Assembly (NCBI GenBank): GCA_015680685.1
Contig: MNCI01016585.1
Coordinates: 7,849 to 71,848, forward strand
Direction of reading: 5' to 3'
Length of the DNA stretch: 64,000 nucleotides
Source of the DNA: Gnetum montanum
Lineage: Eukaryota; Streptophyta; Gnetopsida; Gnetales; Gnetaceae
This document shows positions 35,462-46,812 of the stretch, piece by piece. Both the position numbers and the translations under genes were made by a program. The notes beneath the pieces are model-generated. The model worked only from the letters and a program-made list of their open reading frames with translations, made no database searches and was not told the DNA's origin. Within the stretch, counting starts at the first letter, position 1, and each line of letters starts with the position of its first letter.

Positions 35462-38453
35462 TCACTTCCTTTTGCTTTGGGTTAGCATTTTCTTAATTAT
35501 CGTTATGATCGTCTTATTGGTTGCTTCTGCTTGCCCATTGCTTTGAGGATAGTAAGGAGAGGAAAACGAGTGTTTGATCCCCAGACTGTTGCAAAAGGTG
35601 TTTGTTTCGACACTACTGAATTGCGGCCCATTGTCAGTGATAATTGTCAAAGGGGTGCCAAAGCGGGTTACAATGTTTTCTAGGATAAAGTTGCACACGT
35701 GTTTAGAAGTCATTTTTCGAAGGGGAGCTGCTTCTACCCACTTCATGAAATATTCAGTAGCAGTTATGATGAAACTGTGCCTTGCAGAAGATGAGGGTGT
35801 TATCGGGCCGATAAGGTCCAATCCCCACTTTTGAAAAGGCCATGTTATTTGTGCTGTATGCAACTTATTTGGCGGTACATGTATTAAGTTACTATGTTTT
35901 TGACAAATATTACATGTTTTGAATTTGGAGGAGAAGTCGTATTCCATGTGTGGCCAATAATAGCCTAAGCATCTTATTTTCGTGGCCATGGATTTTGGTG
36001 CTATGTGTCCTCCACATAGTCCCTCATGTACATGATCAACTATGGTTTGGGCATCATCACTACTTACACATGTTAGCAATATGCCTTCGTAGGATCGATG
36101 ACATAGTGTGTCCCCTACCAAGGTGTACTACCTAGAACGTTTTTGCACTGCGTCTTTCTGAGCATTTGTTAGGTGGCATGGTGCTTCGCCGTGTAGAAGG
36201 TACTCTCTTATGTCATCATACCATTCTATTGCGTGTGTTGTACTAACAGATGCGATCAGCAACGTATCAGAAGTTATTGGTTCATCACAGTTGATTACGG
36301 AGCTTGGCAAGGCATAGAACATGTCAGGCGATATATTTAACGCTAGTGTGGCTAACGCGTCTGTGATGGTGTTGTCGTTTCGAGAGACGTGTTGCACATC
36401 AAGGTTTTCGAATTGTTTCATTAAATGTTTCGCCAAGTCACAGTATGGTTGTAGATGTTGAGCTTTACATGTGTAAATGTCTGTAACTTGGTTTACGACC
36501 AATTGTGAATCTCCTTTTACTACTAGGCGCATGATGTCCAAAGCCAGTGCTGCTGTGAGACCTCTAAGGAGACCTTCGTACTCTGCTATATTGTTAGTAT
36601 AGTGAAAATTGAAGCGATAGGCAAAGGGTCAGATCTCCCTGGAGGGATAAGTGATGATAGCGACAACGCTTCCTCCTCGAGAGGTGGATGCTTCATCGAA
36701 GTTTAAAATAGCATCATAGTCATCAGGCACTGTGTCTATTGTGCTTATACTTTCATCTGGGAATTCAAGCTCTATGGTTGCTTGGTCATGCGTTGGTGAT
36801 GCAACCATTTGATTCGCTATGGATTGACCTTTGACTGATGATTGTGTTACGTAGTATAGGTCAAACTCAGCTATCATGGCTTTCCATCGGGCTATTCGAC
36901 TCGTTTCGTAAATGTTTCCTGTTATAGCTCTCAGTACATTGTCCTTACAGATTATGTAAACTTGACTACGGAAGAGGTAGTGTCGCCATTTCCTTAGAGA
37001 AAAGACCAAAGCTAAACATGACCTCTCCATGTCGTTGTATTTCTTTTCATGGGCAACTAAGGCGTGGCTCAAGTAGTATACAAGGACTTTGGTTCCGTCA
37101 TCTCGTTTCTGGCAAAGCATAGACACAATGGATGATTCTGAAGTGGCAAGGTTAGATGTAAAACGGTTTGTTGTTTTGCCGCAGGTAGACCGTAGGCAGT
37201 CGGGCAAGTGTTGTTTTGATATTTTTGAAGGCTTCCTGGCACTGTGGAGTCCATTCGAAATGGACATGTTTACACAACAGGTGGTTCATAGGTTAATTTT
37301 TCTACGAAACACCTGATGAACTGCAATCTACCTTATAGACCTTGAAGTTCAATAAGGTTACTGGGTGGTTTTAGGTTCGTAATGGCCTTGACCTTATCAG
37401 GGTCCACTCATATCCCTGCTTCTGAAGCTATGAATCCGAGCATCTTGCCTGTTTTGACACCGAAGACTCATTTTTTCGGGTTAAGTCTTAGTTCATATTT
37501 TAAACAACGTTTTAAGACTAAGTCGAGGTCTTGTACGTGTTGTTTGATCGTTTTTGACTTAACCACGATGTCATCTACGTAATCGTTGAGCGATCGTAGC
37601 ATGTAATCACTAAAGATAAACGTCATGGCTCTTTGATAAGTGGCCCCAGCGTTCTTTAGACCAAAGGGCATCATTGTGTAACAAAAAGTTCCCCATGGGG
37701 TCATGAAGGTGGTTCAAAGTTGATGTTCCGGGTTGATGCGTATTTAGTTGTATCCTGAGAAACCATCCATAAAAGATAACAATGCATGTCCTGCAGTCGA
37801 GTCAATTAGTTGATCGATGTTGGGTAAGGGAAATTTGTCTTTTATGGTTTCTACGTTTAGATCTCGGAAGTCGATGCATAAGCGAATGCTTCCATTTTTC
37901 TTCGGGACGATGACCATGTTGGATACCCATTCGGCGTAATCAACAGCCCAAATGAAACCAACTTGGTAAAGCTTGGTGATCTCATTACGAACTGCCAATG
38001 CCACCTTTGGTCTAACCTTTCGTGCCTTTTGTTTTACCGGTCTTAGTTTGGGGTCGAGAATAATGTTGTGTTGAACAATTCTAGGATCTAGCCCTGGCAT
38101 GTCCGTATAGGACCAAGTGAACACTTTCATGTTTTCTCTAAGCACATGCTGAATGTCTTGGGCCAAGTGCGGTTGTAGCAGTGTGCTTAATTTTAACATT
38201 TTGACTTCCCCATCAGGCATGGTAATGGGGGTTTCAGCTAACGGATCTTCAGTGATGTTTTCGGCCTCTATGTTAAGAAATTTTGTCATGCCTCCGTAGT
38301 CATTTGTTATTTGCTGTGTTGAGGCTATGACCGCGTTGTCCATTAGTGGACTTGAGTTGATAAAGTTTATGTCAAAGTCTCGTGTAATGGTACCATATGG
38401 TCCGTCGATGGTTAACGGTGCAGTTAAGCGCTGGCAGTCCATTGAGCTTATCC
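35462..38453 (-). pseudogene. Element B pol: RT, RNase H, second RNase H, integrase
   Basis: Segments 38442-37744 and 37704-37468 are in one frame; 37267-36629, 36541-36128 and 36121-35462 are in another, separated by in-frame stops. RT shows VPKKNGSIRLCIDFRDLN, FPLPNIDQLID and the catalytic YVDDIVVKS. The first RNase H region reads YYLSHAL..EKKYNDMER. A second RNase H-type domain follows (FDEASTSRGG; VKGDSQLVVNQV; RNDNTITDALA), a hallmark of the Tat lineage. Integrase has an HHCC finger (HIAPK...CNICQKH) and the D, D and E core (DLIGP; TDNGPQF; SNGQAEATNKT). At 37741 a CAA-to-TAA change is likely. A CAG|GG acceptor-like site at 38455 precedes the first ORF. Confidence 0.9.
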
Positions 38454-38888
38454 CTGCTAATAAACCGAGAGTTACATGAGCAAAGCGATTGTTCCGTGTC
38501 TTTTGACGATTTTAGACTATGTGTACGTGTATAATGGTGGATTATCGTTACACCTGGACGTATGGCAGTTTCATGCCTTACTGGGCAATGAGTGGCAGTT
38601 TAAGGCCGTACCAGGCCAATGGGTGGCAGTTTAATGCCTTACGAGGCAACGAGCGGATGGGGAAATGGTAGTTTAAGGTCGTACCGGGCCAGTGGCTATT
38701 TAAACCAATGTAAAACGGGGTCTGCGGAGGAACCAAGACGTAATAATCCCTGTTTTTAATGAATTTTTCGTTAAATTTTATCGTTTTGGACAGATTTTGG
38801 TGAAAAATAGGCAAAAAGGCAAAAAAGGCGAAAACGAGGCAATGGCGGCGTAAGCGGTGGTGGCATCAGTGTCAGCGTCATTGGGTGC
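38454..38888 (+). promoter_or_regulatory. Presumed promoter region of the antisense gene, with CAGTTTAAGGCC repeats
   Basis: From about 38560 to 38705, GGCAGTTTAAGGCCGTACCAGG-type units recur four times at 30-45 bp spacing, in the same orientation as the antisense gene. They end about 180 bases before its TATA box. A regulatory role is inference. Confidence 0.45.
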
Positions 38889-38896
38889 TATATAAA
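38889..38896 (+). promoter_or_regulatory. TATA box of the antisense gene in element B
   Basis: GTGCTATATAAAGGGC on the plus strand, 357 bases before the chosen ATG. It faces away from the element's own transcription and would give a transcript starting near 38920. The leader (38940-39140) is rich in GCGTAAGCGTAA repeats. Confidence 0.6.
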
Positions 38897-39245
38897 GGGC
38901 AGGGGGGTCCATTTGTTTTCTGTTTTGAAAGTGATAGCATAGAGCGTAACTCGAGCGAGTGTGAGCGTAAGCGTGCAACTGCTAAAGCGTAAGCGTAAAC
39001 CATCATACCCTAGCGTAAGCGTAACCTGGAACTTGAGTGTAGATGCCGACGGTTGAACCTAGTGTAGACGTTGAGGCTTAAACTTCTTAACACCAGCGTA
39101 CAGTTACTCAGCGTGAACGTGGATCGCTAGTGTAGATGCTCTGAAATGGGTAAGGGTAAGGAAGTGGAGGGTCGGGGGAACGGAGCTATTAACAGAGAGG
39201 ACTACTGACCCTAAACCTTTAGATGACCCGGACGCTATCAACCAA

Positions 39246-40660
39246 ATGTTCAATAGCTTCCTCAAGGGTGACTTGGATTTGGGCGATCCCCCAGGAGGTG
39301 ACAAGGATCAGGGTATGTCTTCGCTTTTAGTTGGTTTTTTATTATATTAATTGTGGCTCCTACTACTTTTTATTTATTTATTTATTTGTGTTTTTGGCTT
39401 AGATGAAGGCAACGGTACCAGGACGGTACGGTTGGACATTCCCATGAAGACGGTTCCCCCTGAGGGGACCGCTAAGGTTAGTTCTTCCTGTACCCGTCAA
39501 CCGCTTATTTGGTCAGAGATGCCAAATAAGTCGGATTTTGTGGATGGGATTGTGGAAGAAGTCATTGAACATCTCCAGGAAGTCCATCCTGATATAGGTA
39601 TGAATCATTTAAAGATTAGGAGCTTTGTGTCTTACGTGTACCATTTTAATGTTTGTGTTCTCTGCGTGGGTAGGTGCTAAACTAAGATGGGATCCCTCTA
39701 AGGGCATCAGTATGGAAAGCCTAACTACACTCTCCCCAGAAGTAGAACAGGTGCCATGGCCTATTTATGAAGGGGTTGCAGAAAGCCTTGCACACAATGC
39801 CAAGTCGTTGTGGACTTGTAGGCGTTCTGTTGAACAGTTGTGGCTACAAGTACAGGCAAAGGAAAAGGAAGTCTCTACTGTAATAGAGGAGCATGATGAT
39901 TTAAAGGTTCGATACGAATTTGCCACTGCTAGACTAAGTGGAGATCATTCTTGGGGAACCTCGAAGATTCCGTACACCAGGTATTGGAACCTTCTGAACC
40001 GTCATGCGTCACTGACTCGGAGAATAGCGGAATGCAAAGCTCAAATTGATCTCCTGAACCTTAAGTGTCAAGATTGGAAGGCTTTCGCTTCCAAGGTTCG
40101 CAAATGGGGTCAGGATGAGAAGAACCATAAACATCAGTACAAGAAGTCACTGAAAGAGGTATCTATTGAAAAGCGGCAACTGGAGATGTTTGTGGAGGGT
40201 TTGGATTTGCATTCCGCCTTCGATACCTTTTCCCAAAACACAATTGTGGAAATGGAATTGCCTAAGAGGGTCATCACAACTGCTTCTGGGGAGGTGTCGG
40301 TAGGTGAATTTCCTCTGAAACGCCTTACCTGGTCAGCGGTTGACAAAGGTAAGGCTTTGACAAACGTTGACTTAGGCTTGGACGGAATAGATTGGGCTAG
40401 TGTTCCAGAGGAAGAAATCCTTCGTCGGTTGGAGTTTGGCTTAGGGGGATCCCCTATAGTAAACGTTTTGTTTTTATGAAGTTAATTCATTGGATAATGT
40501 TTAAAATGTTTAGCATTTGCTTATTTTTGTGTTGGTTGTTTGTTTTTGGTGTTCTCAGCATGAGGGTGGCGATGATACTCACGAGGCTAGCCCCAGTGGA
40601 GTAGGGGCCCCTGACATTGGTGGTTCTAAAGGAGATGATCCTCCTATCATGGACGCTTAG
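39246..40660 (+). CDS. Antisense, spliced coiled-coil protein gene inside element B
   Basis: Plus-strand gene running against the surrounding retrotransposon. Exons 39246-39312, 39403-39597, 39674-40458 and 40559-40660 join through GT-AG introns of 90, 76 and 100 bp. Phases are 1, 1 and 0, giving one frame of 382 codons without a stop. The product has GDLDLGDPPGG near the start, FVDGIVEEVIEHLQEVHPDI ending exon 2, LRWDP at residues 91-95, TLSPEVEQVPWPIYEG, SLWTCRR, probable coiled coils at about residues 139-175 and 199-256, DWASVPEEEILRRLEFGL, and an acidic tail (exon 4). I recognise no catalytic motif or known domain. The frame is open upstream of 39246 but has no other Met, so the start could be altered or lie in an unseen exon. 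A related gene with the same exon layout sits in element A. Role unknown; expression unproven. Confidence 0.75.
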
Positions 40661-40774
40661 TGTTTTTGTAGTTTTTTTGTTTTTTTTGGCAGTTTTTTGC
40701 TAATTTAGATTGATACGGGTATTGTAACTGGAAAATGTTGAAGAAAACAGGCACTATTTGTACAACATTGCATG

Positions 40775-40780
40775 AATAAA
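40775..40780 (+). terminator. Poly(A) signal of the antisense gene
   Basis: AATAAA, 115 bases past the stop codon, preceded by T-rich sequence (40665-40700) and followed by TATTTTTCTATTGG. It fits the plus-strand gene and is not in the element's sense orientation. Confidence 0.6.
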
Positions 40781-41206
40781 TATTTTTCTATTGGTTTTTA
40801 AGTTTTTTACACACACAACATGATACTAAAGTATTTTTGGGTTCGCTTTTCTATTTAAATACAATGCACAGAAGTAATGATAAACGATACGTAAACCGGA
40901 GAACAAGATTTGCACTAGTTTAAGGCCGTTTTGGGCCCCAATATGGACGAGTAATATGTCATGGCGGATATTTCGTAGTTGATTGACCATTTCTGATCGT
41001 GGCTAGTTTTATGTCATCGCGGACATGATAGTTTAACATCTTTCTACAGAAGGAGTGTTGTAAATTTTTTTTTTGTTTTTGCTATTTATTATTTTTTCTT
41101 TGTGTTTTTGGGTTCTATCGTAGTTTAGCGTCATTTCGGACGAGTTATAGTTTAACGTTGTTTCGGACTGTTCGTAGTTTAACGTCGTTCCGGATGTTGT
41201 AGCATT
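40781..41206 (+). repeat. AGTTTAACGTC/AGTTTAAGGCC motif cluster downstream of the antisense gene
   Basis: Between 40910 and 41210, AGTTTAAGGCCGTTTTGGGC, AGTTTTATGTCATCGCGGAC, AGTTTAGCGTCATTTCGGAC, AGTTTAACGTTGTTTCGGAC and AGTTTAACGTCGTTCCGGA recur. The element A copy has the same motif family in the same relative place. Otherwise T-rich with no coding content. Confidence 0.7.
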
Positions 41207-44200
41207 TCATTTTAGTTGTTTCTTGATTTTCTTCATTTTTTTGTCAAGGAGTGTATCGACCAGTATGATTTTGTATTCTCTGTCTCCTTCCCTGATCATG
41301 TTGAATGGAAATTTAGTCCAGGAGACGTCTGTTAGAATGTTTTTAGTATCGATACTTTTAGGTGCTTCAGTGTCGGTTGTTGTTTCTGTGTTGTTTTTTT
41401 CATGAGGTGATGCGTGTACAGTGTTAAACGTAGGTATTTCGGCTTTAGGCTCTTGTCCCGTATTCGAAGGTTCACTACCCACCAGTTGCGTTTTGTTTGA
41501 GTCCTTTTGACCAGGCTTGTCGAGTTCAACCTCGGAGCCTTGGTCCTCGTCTGTGTGCGATGAAATGAGGGGAGAGGCTGCTTCCCCATGTATGACGATT
41601 TCACCACCCTCGTAGGGTAGGCGAATCTCCTGATGTATAGGGGAGGACACAGCTCTCAGTTGGGCCAGCCAGGATCTTCCTAATATTAGGTTGAATCCTG
41701 GCATTTCATAAACGACGAGGAAGTCAACAGATGTGGGGAACTGGTCTCCCGCTACGAAGTCTAGGGTTATCGTGCCTTTGACTAATACGCGCGACCCACT
41801 GAAGGACTTTAAGCATGTCGTTGTGATGGGATTGATCAAGTCAGTGAGCCCCAATTGTTCAATGATAGGATATGGTACGACGTTGGTGGCTGCCCCATCA
41901 TCTACATGTACCCTATGTATTTTGAATTGGTTTACATGTACAGTTATGAACATAGGGATTGTTGTTGTCTCGCCTGTCTTGTTGTCTACTTTGATGTTCT
42001 CATCATGGAAGCTCAAGGGCTTAGGAACGGCACCATGAGATGGATACATTACGACATGAATGGCCGATTCGCTCGGAGGAAAGTTCTCGCTAACTGGGAT
42101 TGATGTGAGCATGCGTACTAGAGCTTCCCAATGAGTCTAGGACGTTAGTACCAAGTCATACAAGCTTAACGAGGTGTTTTTCTATTTTAGGGCTTGAGTA
42201 ACTTGTGTCAGGGCCGCTGCAAAATCTCTACTGTCAGGGACGTTTTTATTAGTAGTGACTGGGTCCATTGGACCCAATAGTTTTATTTCGCATTTTGTTG
42301 GTTTGTCGTTATTGTTAGGACCTGCCGTTTTATACGGTTCTTGTGTTTCGGATGACTCATCGTTGCTGTCCGTGTTCAGTCGACCGTTGGATGATGACAT
42401 GGGCATAGAGTTAAGTGGAGTTGGTTTGGGTGGCCCCATGGCTAGCCATTGGCGTTCCTTCTCCATGCGCTCACGTGTAAGCCTATCTGCCAGGCATTCT
42501 CGTGTGTTATGCAGAGGTGGAATTGGCCTCGGAGCCTGGGATTGCCCTGGGACCTTTACTACGTATGGAGCTGGACGGGGTTGCGGGTGGACGGTCAGAG
42601 ATGATTGGGCAGGAGTCTGCCCAGGTATCCTGATGACGTACGGGGTTGGTCTTGGTGGAGATTGGAACTCCGTCGTGGCAACGGCGGGTGGTACTCGAAC
42701 TACAAAAGGGGTAGGCCGAGCGTGAGAGGTTGGTGTATCCGCGGGGCTGACTGGAGGGATGCGCACCACGTATGGTTTTTGGCACGTCGTGATGTTGGAG
42801 GTGGGTATGGTCAAGGGAAGTTGGACTACATATGGCCACCACGGCACATGGGGTGATTGAGATGCGGGTGCAGACTCAGCGGGAGGGATCTGAACTACGA
42901 ATGGCTTGCTAGGTGGTTCTCATTTATTTTCGGGGTAGATGGTGTTGATGCAGGGTGTGTCGGAATCATCATCACAATAGATTGCATCAATTACGTACGC
43001 TGCCTCTTTAGTGTTCAGGGGGTCTTTGTACACCCCCATGGTTTGATTTTGCGATTGGACGGGGTTAGCCCCGTCAAAAGTGATTTTGTTGTCATCAATC
43101 ATCCATTGGATATCCTACTTCAGGGTGAAGCAGTAGTCTATTCCATGCCCGTTGTGTTGATGGTAGTCGCAGAAGTGATCCATCCTGAATCCTTTGGGCA
43201 TGACCAGCTCATCCGGCGTTGCCAGGCTTGGGTTCTGTATAAGTTGGCAAAACCGTTCATGTCTTTGGATGGCCGCGGGGGACAACTGCTTATGTGTCAT
43301 CAGCCCTGATTTTAGAAGCTGATTGAAGAGCTGGGATGGTTTCATGGGTAAAGGCGTGTACTGAGAGGGTTCTTTCCTCTCAAAATTATGCGTACGGTTC
43401 GTCGGGTTTTGTGATGATGACTCTGGGGCAGTTGTGGGAGTGGGCTGATAGTAGTTAGCGGGGATAGTAGGTGGTCTTTGTTGATGTGTGATGTTCGTTT
43501 GCTGTGTTCCCGCTATCACTGCTATAGTTGTCTTGGCCTTCTCTTTGTCCTTTTTAGTATGTTGGTTTCTGAAGGCCAAGTATGCAGGGTCGTGGCTGTT
43601 TTGAGCCACTTCTTCTATGTTCTTGATTTGTTCAAACGCCTGATTAAGATCACGGGCATTAAGATAATATAGTTTCAACTTGAAGAAGTCATTGACAGCC
43701 CCTTTTAGTATTGTAAGCAGATAGGTTGGAGAGATCGGTTTGTGTAGCTCGTTGAGAGCCGCACTCCATCTCTGAATAACTTCTGCACTAGTTCAAGGGG
43801 TGCTTGCTTGATTTGCATGAGGCTGTCCAGCGTGGCCTCTGGTTTCAAGTTGTACTTGAACCGCGTCACAAATTGGTGTAAAAGATCATCCAAAGAAAGG
43901 ATAGAGTTCCTGGGCAGGGCTCGGCACCAGTCGAGTGCCCTTCCCGCAAGGGACATGGGGAATACTCGTAATATGGAGTGGGGCCATGCCTGCAGCAATG
44001 CGCACTCTAATCTGAACGTTATGAGGTGGGCATTGGGGTCTGTCTCCCCATTATACTTAGTTCACGTTGGTAGGGGGACACCTTTGGGCAGGGTCAATGG
44101 CGAGACGGAGGAGCTGATAGGGTCATCACTGTAGAAATCTACTACTTTCAGCTCTCCGCCAGCGACTGTTTTGAGGTGCTTTACGTCATCTATTAATTTC

Positions 44201-45330
44201 TGCATTAGTTTTTTAGCATCTGACCAATCTTGGGTGCTCGGTGAAGCTATAGGTTGGGGGTCTGGGGCTGCATACCAGCTAGACTGCTGGGTCACAGGTT
44301 GAAAGGCCGAAAGTTGGGCGATCAGCGGTTGCGTTTGTGGGTAGTTAACTATGGGTAGTACTAAGGCGGGGATGTTAAAAGGAAAATTTTGTTGTTGTTG
44401 TTGCTGCAGCTAGGGTTGTGCTTGGGGAATATTAGTTGGTGAGATTATGCAGGGTGGTGGATGGTGATGGGGAATTTGATGTGACGACATTCCCCTCGCT
44501 GGCCATTGTCCTGCCACATTATGCGCGGGGACTCCCTGTTGGGTCACGGCTGTTTGGGGAACTGTATGCACTTGGATGTGTGGTATGAAGTGGGCGGATG
44601 TAGATGCTAGGATTATATGTGGCATCCCTATTACGTGGGGTGGGGACGTTGCACCTGTGTTATCGTGAGGAGACGGTGCTCGTGAGGATGGACCCGCAAC
44701 TGCGTTAGGGATAAGTGTGAGGGGAAAGGTGTTGGGTTGGTGATCGCTTGAGAGAGGAATATGCATGAGCGCTGTTGTTTCCGGTGGTGGCGTTTGAGCT
44801 TGGGTGAATCTAGGGAATCGTACGGGCAAGATCTCCCCTGTCTCAGGATGGAAGATAGGGTTGACCTGTACTTGCGGGCTTAGGGTATGGTAGGAGTCTT
44901 CATGCTCGGATTGAGCTGCGAAGTCATCCTCCTCCTCTAGCTGAGGCTCTAGTGCGGGCTGGTCTAACGACTGGCTCCTGTGGAGGAGGAGCTATGTGAC
45001 AAGTTCTGAATATTGTTCAGGAACAGGGATTACGTCATACGAGGAAGGGATGAACTCTCGTCCTCCCCTGTAATACAGTTCAAATTATCTCTTGACCTCT
45101 ATTTCAGCATGATCTACCGCCAGGCAAACTTGTATCTTGATACAGATAAAGTTATACTGATCCTGGGTTATGATGTGAGAGGCTGCATCTCTCCCTTGCA
45201 GCCTTAGGGATCGGCGAGGCCCTGCTGTGGGTTGCATTTCTGGGTGTTGCGCAACAGCCTGTTGGACGACCATGGTGTCCATGATGGCGGTGGTGTTAGT
45301 GGTGGCTGCAGTGTTGTTCGCAGGGTTCAT
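41207..45330 (-). pseudogene. Element B gag-protease polyprotein
   Basis: Starts at 45330 with MNPANNT, then RRSLRLQGRDA and YNFICIKIQV. A proline/histidine-rich stretch follows (44829-44410). The capsid core at 43998-43705 includes FPMSLAGRALDWCRALPR and FVTRFKYNLKPEATL. A frameshift near 43690 leads into LYYLNARDLNQAF, the zinc-knuckle-like CDYHQHNGHGIDYC (about 43150) and a PYVVRVP/PYVIRIPG repeat-rich linker (42847-42182). The retropepsin core VHVDDGAATNVVPYP and LGRSWLAQLRA are in the last segment (42112-41207), which ends at 41207. About six in-frame stops and one frameshift break it. Gag packages the RNA; protease would mature the polyprotein. Confidence 0.85.
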
Positions 45331-45339
45331 GATGCTATG

Positions 45340-46100
45340 TCATGGAGATGGATAGGTCTGGTAATGCGAAGTTGGTGTTATGCAATGGACAGCGTATACA
45401 CCTAGTGGACAGCATATAGGGGCAGCGTGTGCAACGTATACAACGTATACAATGTGTGCAGTGTATACAGCATATATGGGCAGCGTAGACGCTGGAAAGC
45501 GTATAAGGCGTGGGATGGATCAACGTAAAGTGGGACGGCGTAAAATAAGAGCATAAGACAGGGAGCAACATACAACATAAAAGAGGTGATCAGCGTAACA
45601 TAAGAATGTAAGATAAGTTGTAGCGTAAAGGACCACTTAGCGTAAAACTGGTGTTTAGCATAAAACAGACGAACGTGACAAGCTCAGCGTAAACACAAGC
45701 TCAGCATAAAACAAGCCAAAGTGTAAAATAGAAGATAGTGCAAAACAGGCGAGCGTACAATGGGTTATAGCGTAAACAATTTGTAGCGTAAAATTCACAG
45801 CGTAAACAGTTCATAGTATGAAATGGGCTCAGCGTAACAGCCGACTCCGGCATAACGACAGGTGCGTAAAATAGGTTGCAGCGTTAACAGCAGAGCGTAA
45901 AATAGATGAATGTAAAATAAAGATGTAGGAGAGTAGGTTTTTAAGAACGTAAACCCTATGCAGCGTATACGCTGGACAATTGCGGGTTGGGTTTTCGGAC
46001 CGGACAGCGTAAACACTGGGAAAGTTGGGGCAGCATACCATTGGCGGCATAGACGCTTAACAGCGTATACGCTGGGAGTTGCGGGTAAGGGTTTTAAGGA
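45340..46100. repeat. Leader of element B filled with GCGTAAA / GCGTATACGC repeats
   Basis: Between the PBS and gag, variants of AGCGTAAAA and CAGCGTATACG recur dozens of times at irregular 10-30 base spacing. The same words fill parts of the LTR (33210-33310, 46310-46400) and the leader of the antisense gene (38950-39030). This is far above chance and specific to element B. Confidence 0.8.
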
Positions 46101-46119
46101 GGCCCTCCTTCAAGCGCCA
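46101..46119 (-). other. Primer-binding site of element B
   Basis: TGGCGCTTGAAGGAGGGCC on the minus strand, five bases after the end of the 5' LTR (…GCAGTACA). Nearly identical to that of element A. Confidence 0.75.
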
Positions 46120-46124
46120 ATTTC

Positions 46125-46812
46125 TGTACTGCTTGAAATCGTGGGTCTCCGGCTGGAAGGAAAACAGAGGCCGCGAGATCGCAAGACGCGTACAGAAGAT
46201 CCTGCCTTTGCCTGAGGGCGAGCTGGAATGCAGCAAAGGTAGAGTACCTTGGGTTGTCCGCACGTGGATCAGACAAGGATTTCCCTGCACGTACGCAAAA
46301 CACTAATACGCTGGGTTATACGTAAACGGCGTGTAGGCGTAAACAACAAAAATAGTGTAAAACGTAAATGGATGCAAACGAAGCGTGAGCGTAAACAGAC
46401 GTAAACGATGTGTGGGCCAAATTGACGTAAAACTGTAAAAGAACTTGCAGCAAATGTAAACAGTACAGAGTCAAAGTACAGTGCACCGGTCTAATGCAGT
46501 CGTGAGGGGACACAAGGCGGACGAAAAGCCCTGGCGTATGCAGGAATGACTCGGCCGGTTCGCAGGGCAAGTGGAGCGTAGAGACTGTGCGTGCGGCGTA
46601 CAGGGCGTAAGAGGGTTTCAGCTCTTGTGCGCAGCGTAAATNTATCTGCAGTACCTAGGCGTGTACGCCGGAGAGTCGGGCGTATACGCTGGACGTATAC
46701 GCTAGAATGTGGGGTGTATACGTTGGGCGTATGTGCTGTATGCTGGGCGTATACGCTGTATGTGTGATCTTGGCGTATACGTTGGAGTGTATACGCTAGC
46801 ACCATGTACTTA
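46125..46812 (-). repeat. 5' LTR of element B, interrupted at a scaffold join
   Basis: 46125-46641 matches 33028 onward. After the N at 46642 the sequence is a string of GGCGTATACGCTGG palindromes (46643-46800) that fits U3 in style but does not align simply with the 3' LTR. The expected TG start is not found, so the right boundary of the element is lost. Confidence 0.75.

Larger units (their letters stand above)
33028..46641 (-). mobile_element. Element B: Tat-lineage Ty3/gypsy retrotransposon with antisense gene
   Basis: Minus-strand element bounded by LTRs at 33028-34138 (3') and 46125-46641 (5', cut off by an N). Order along the element: LTR, PBS, repeat-rich leader, gag-protease, an interval with an antisense gene, RT-RNase H-second RNase H-integrase, polypurine tract, LTR. 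The second RNase H-like domain and the PFGLKNAG form of RT point to the Tat lineage. The sense ORFs carry about nine in-frame stops and two frameshifts, so the copy is not autonomous, but it is far better kept than element A. Confidence 0.85.

Noticed and set aside
42255-42725. 156-codon plus-strand ORF opposite gag
   Set aside because: Complement of the proline/valine repeat linker of gag; no exon context or homologue in element A.
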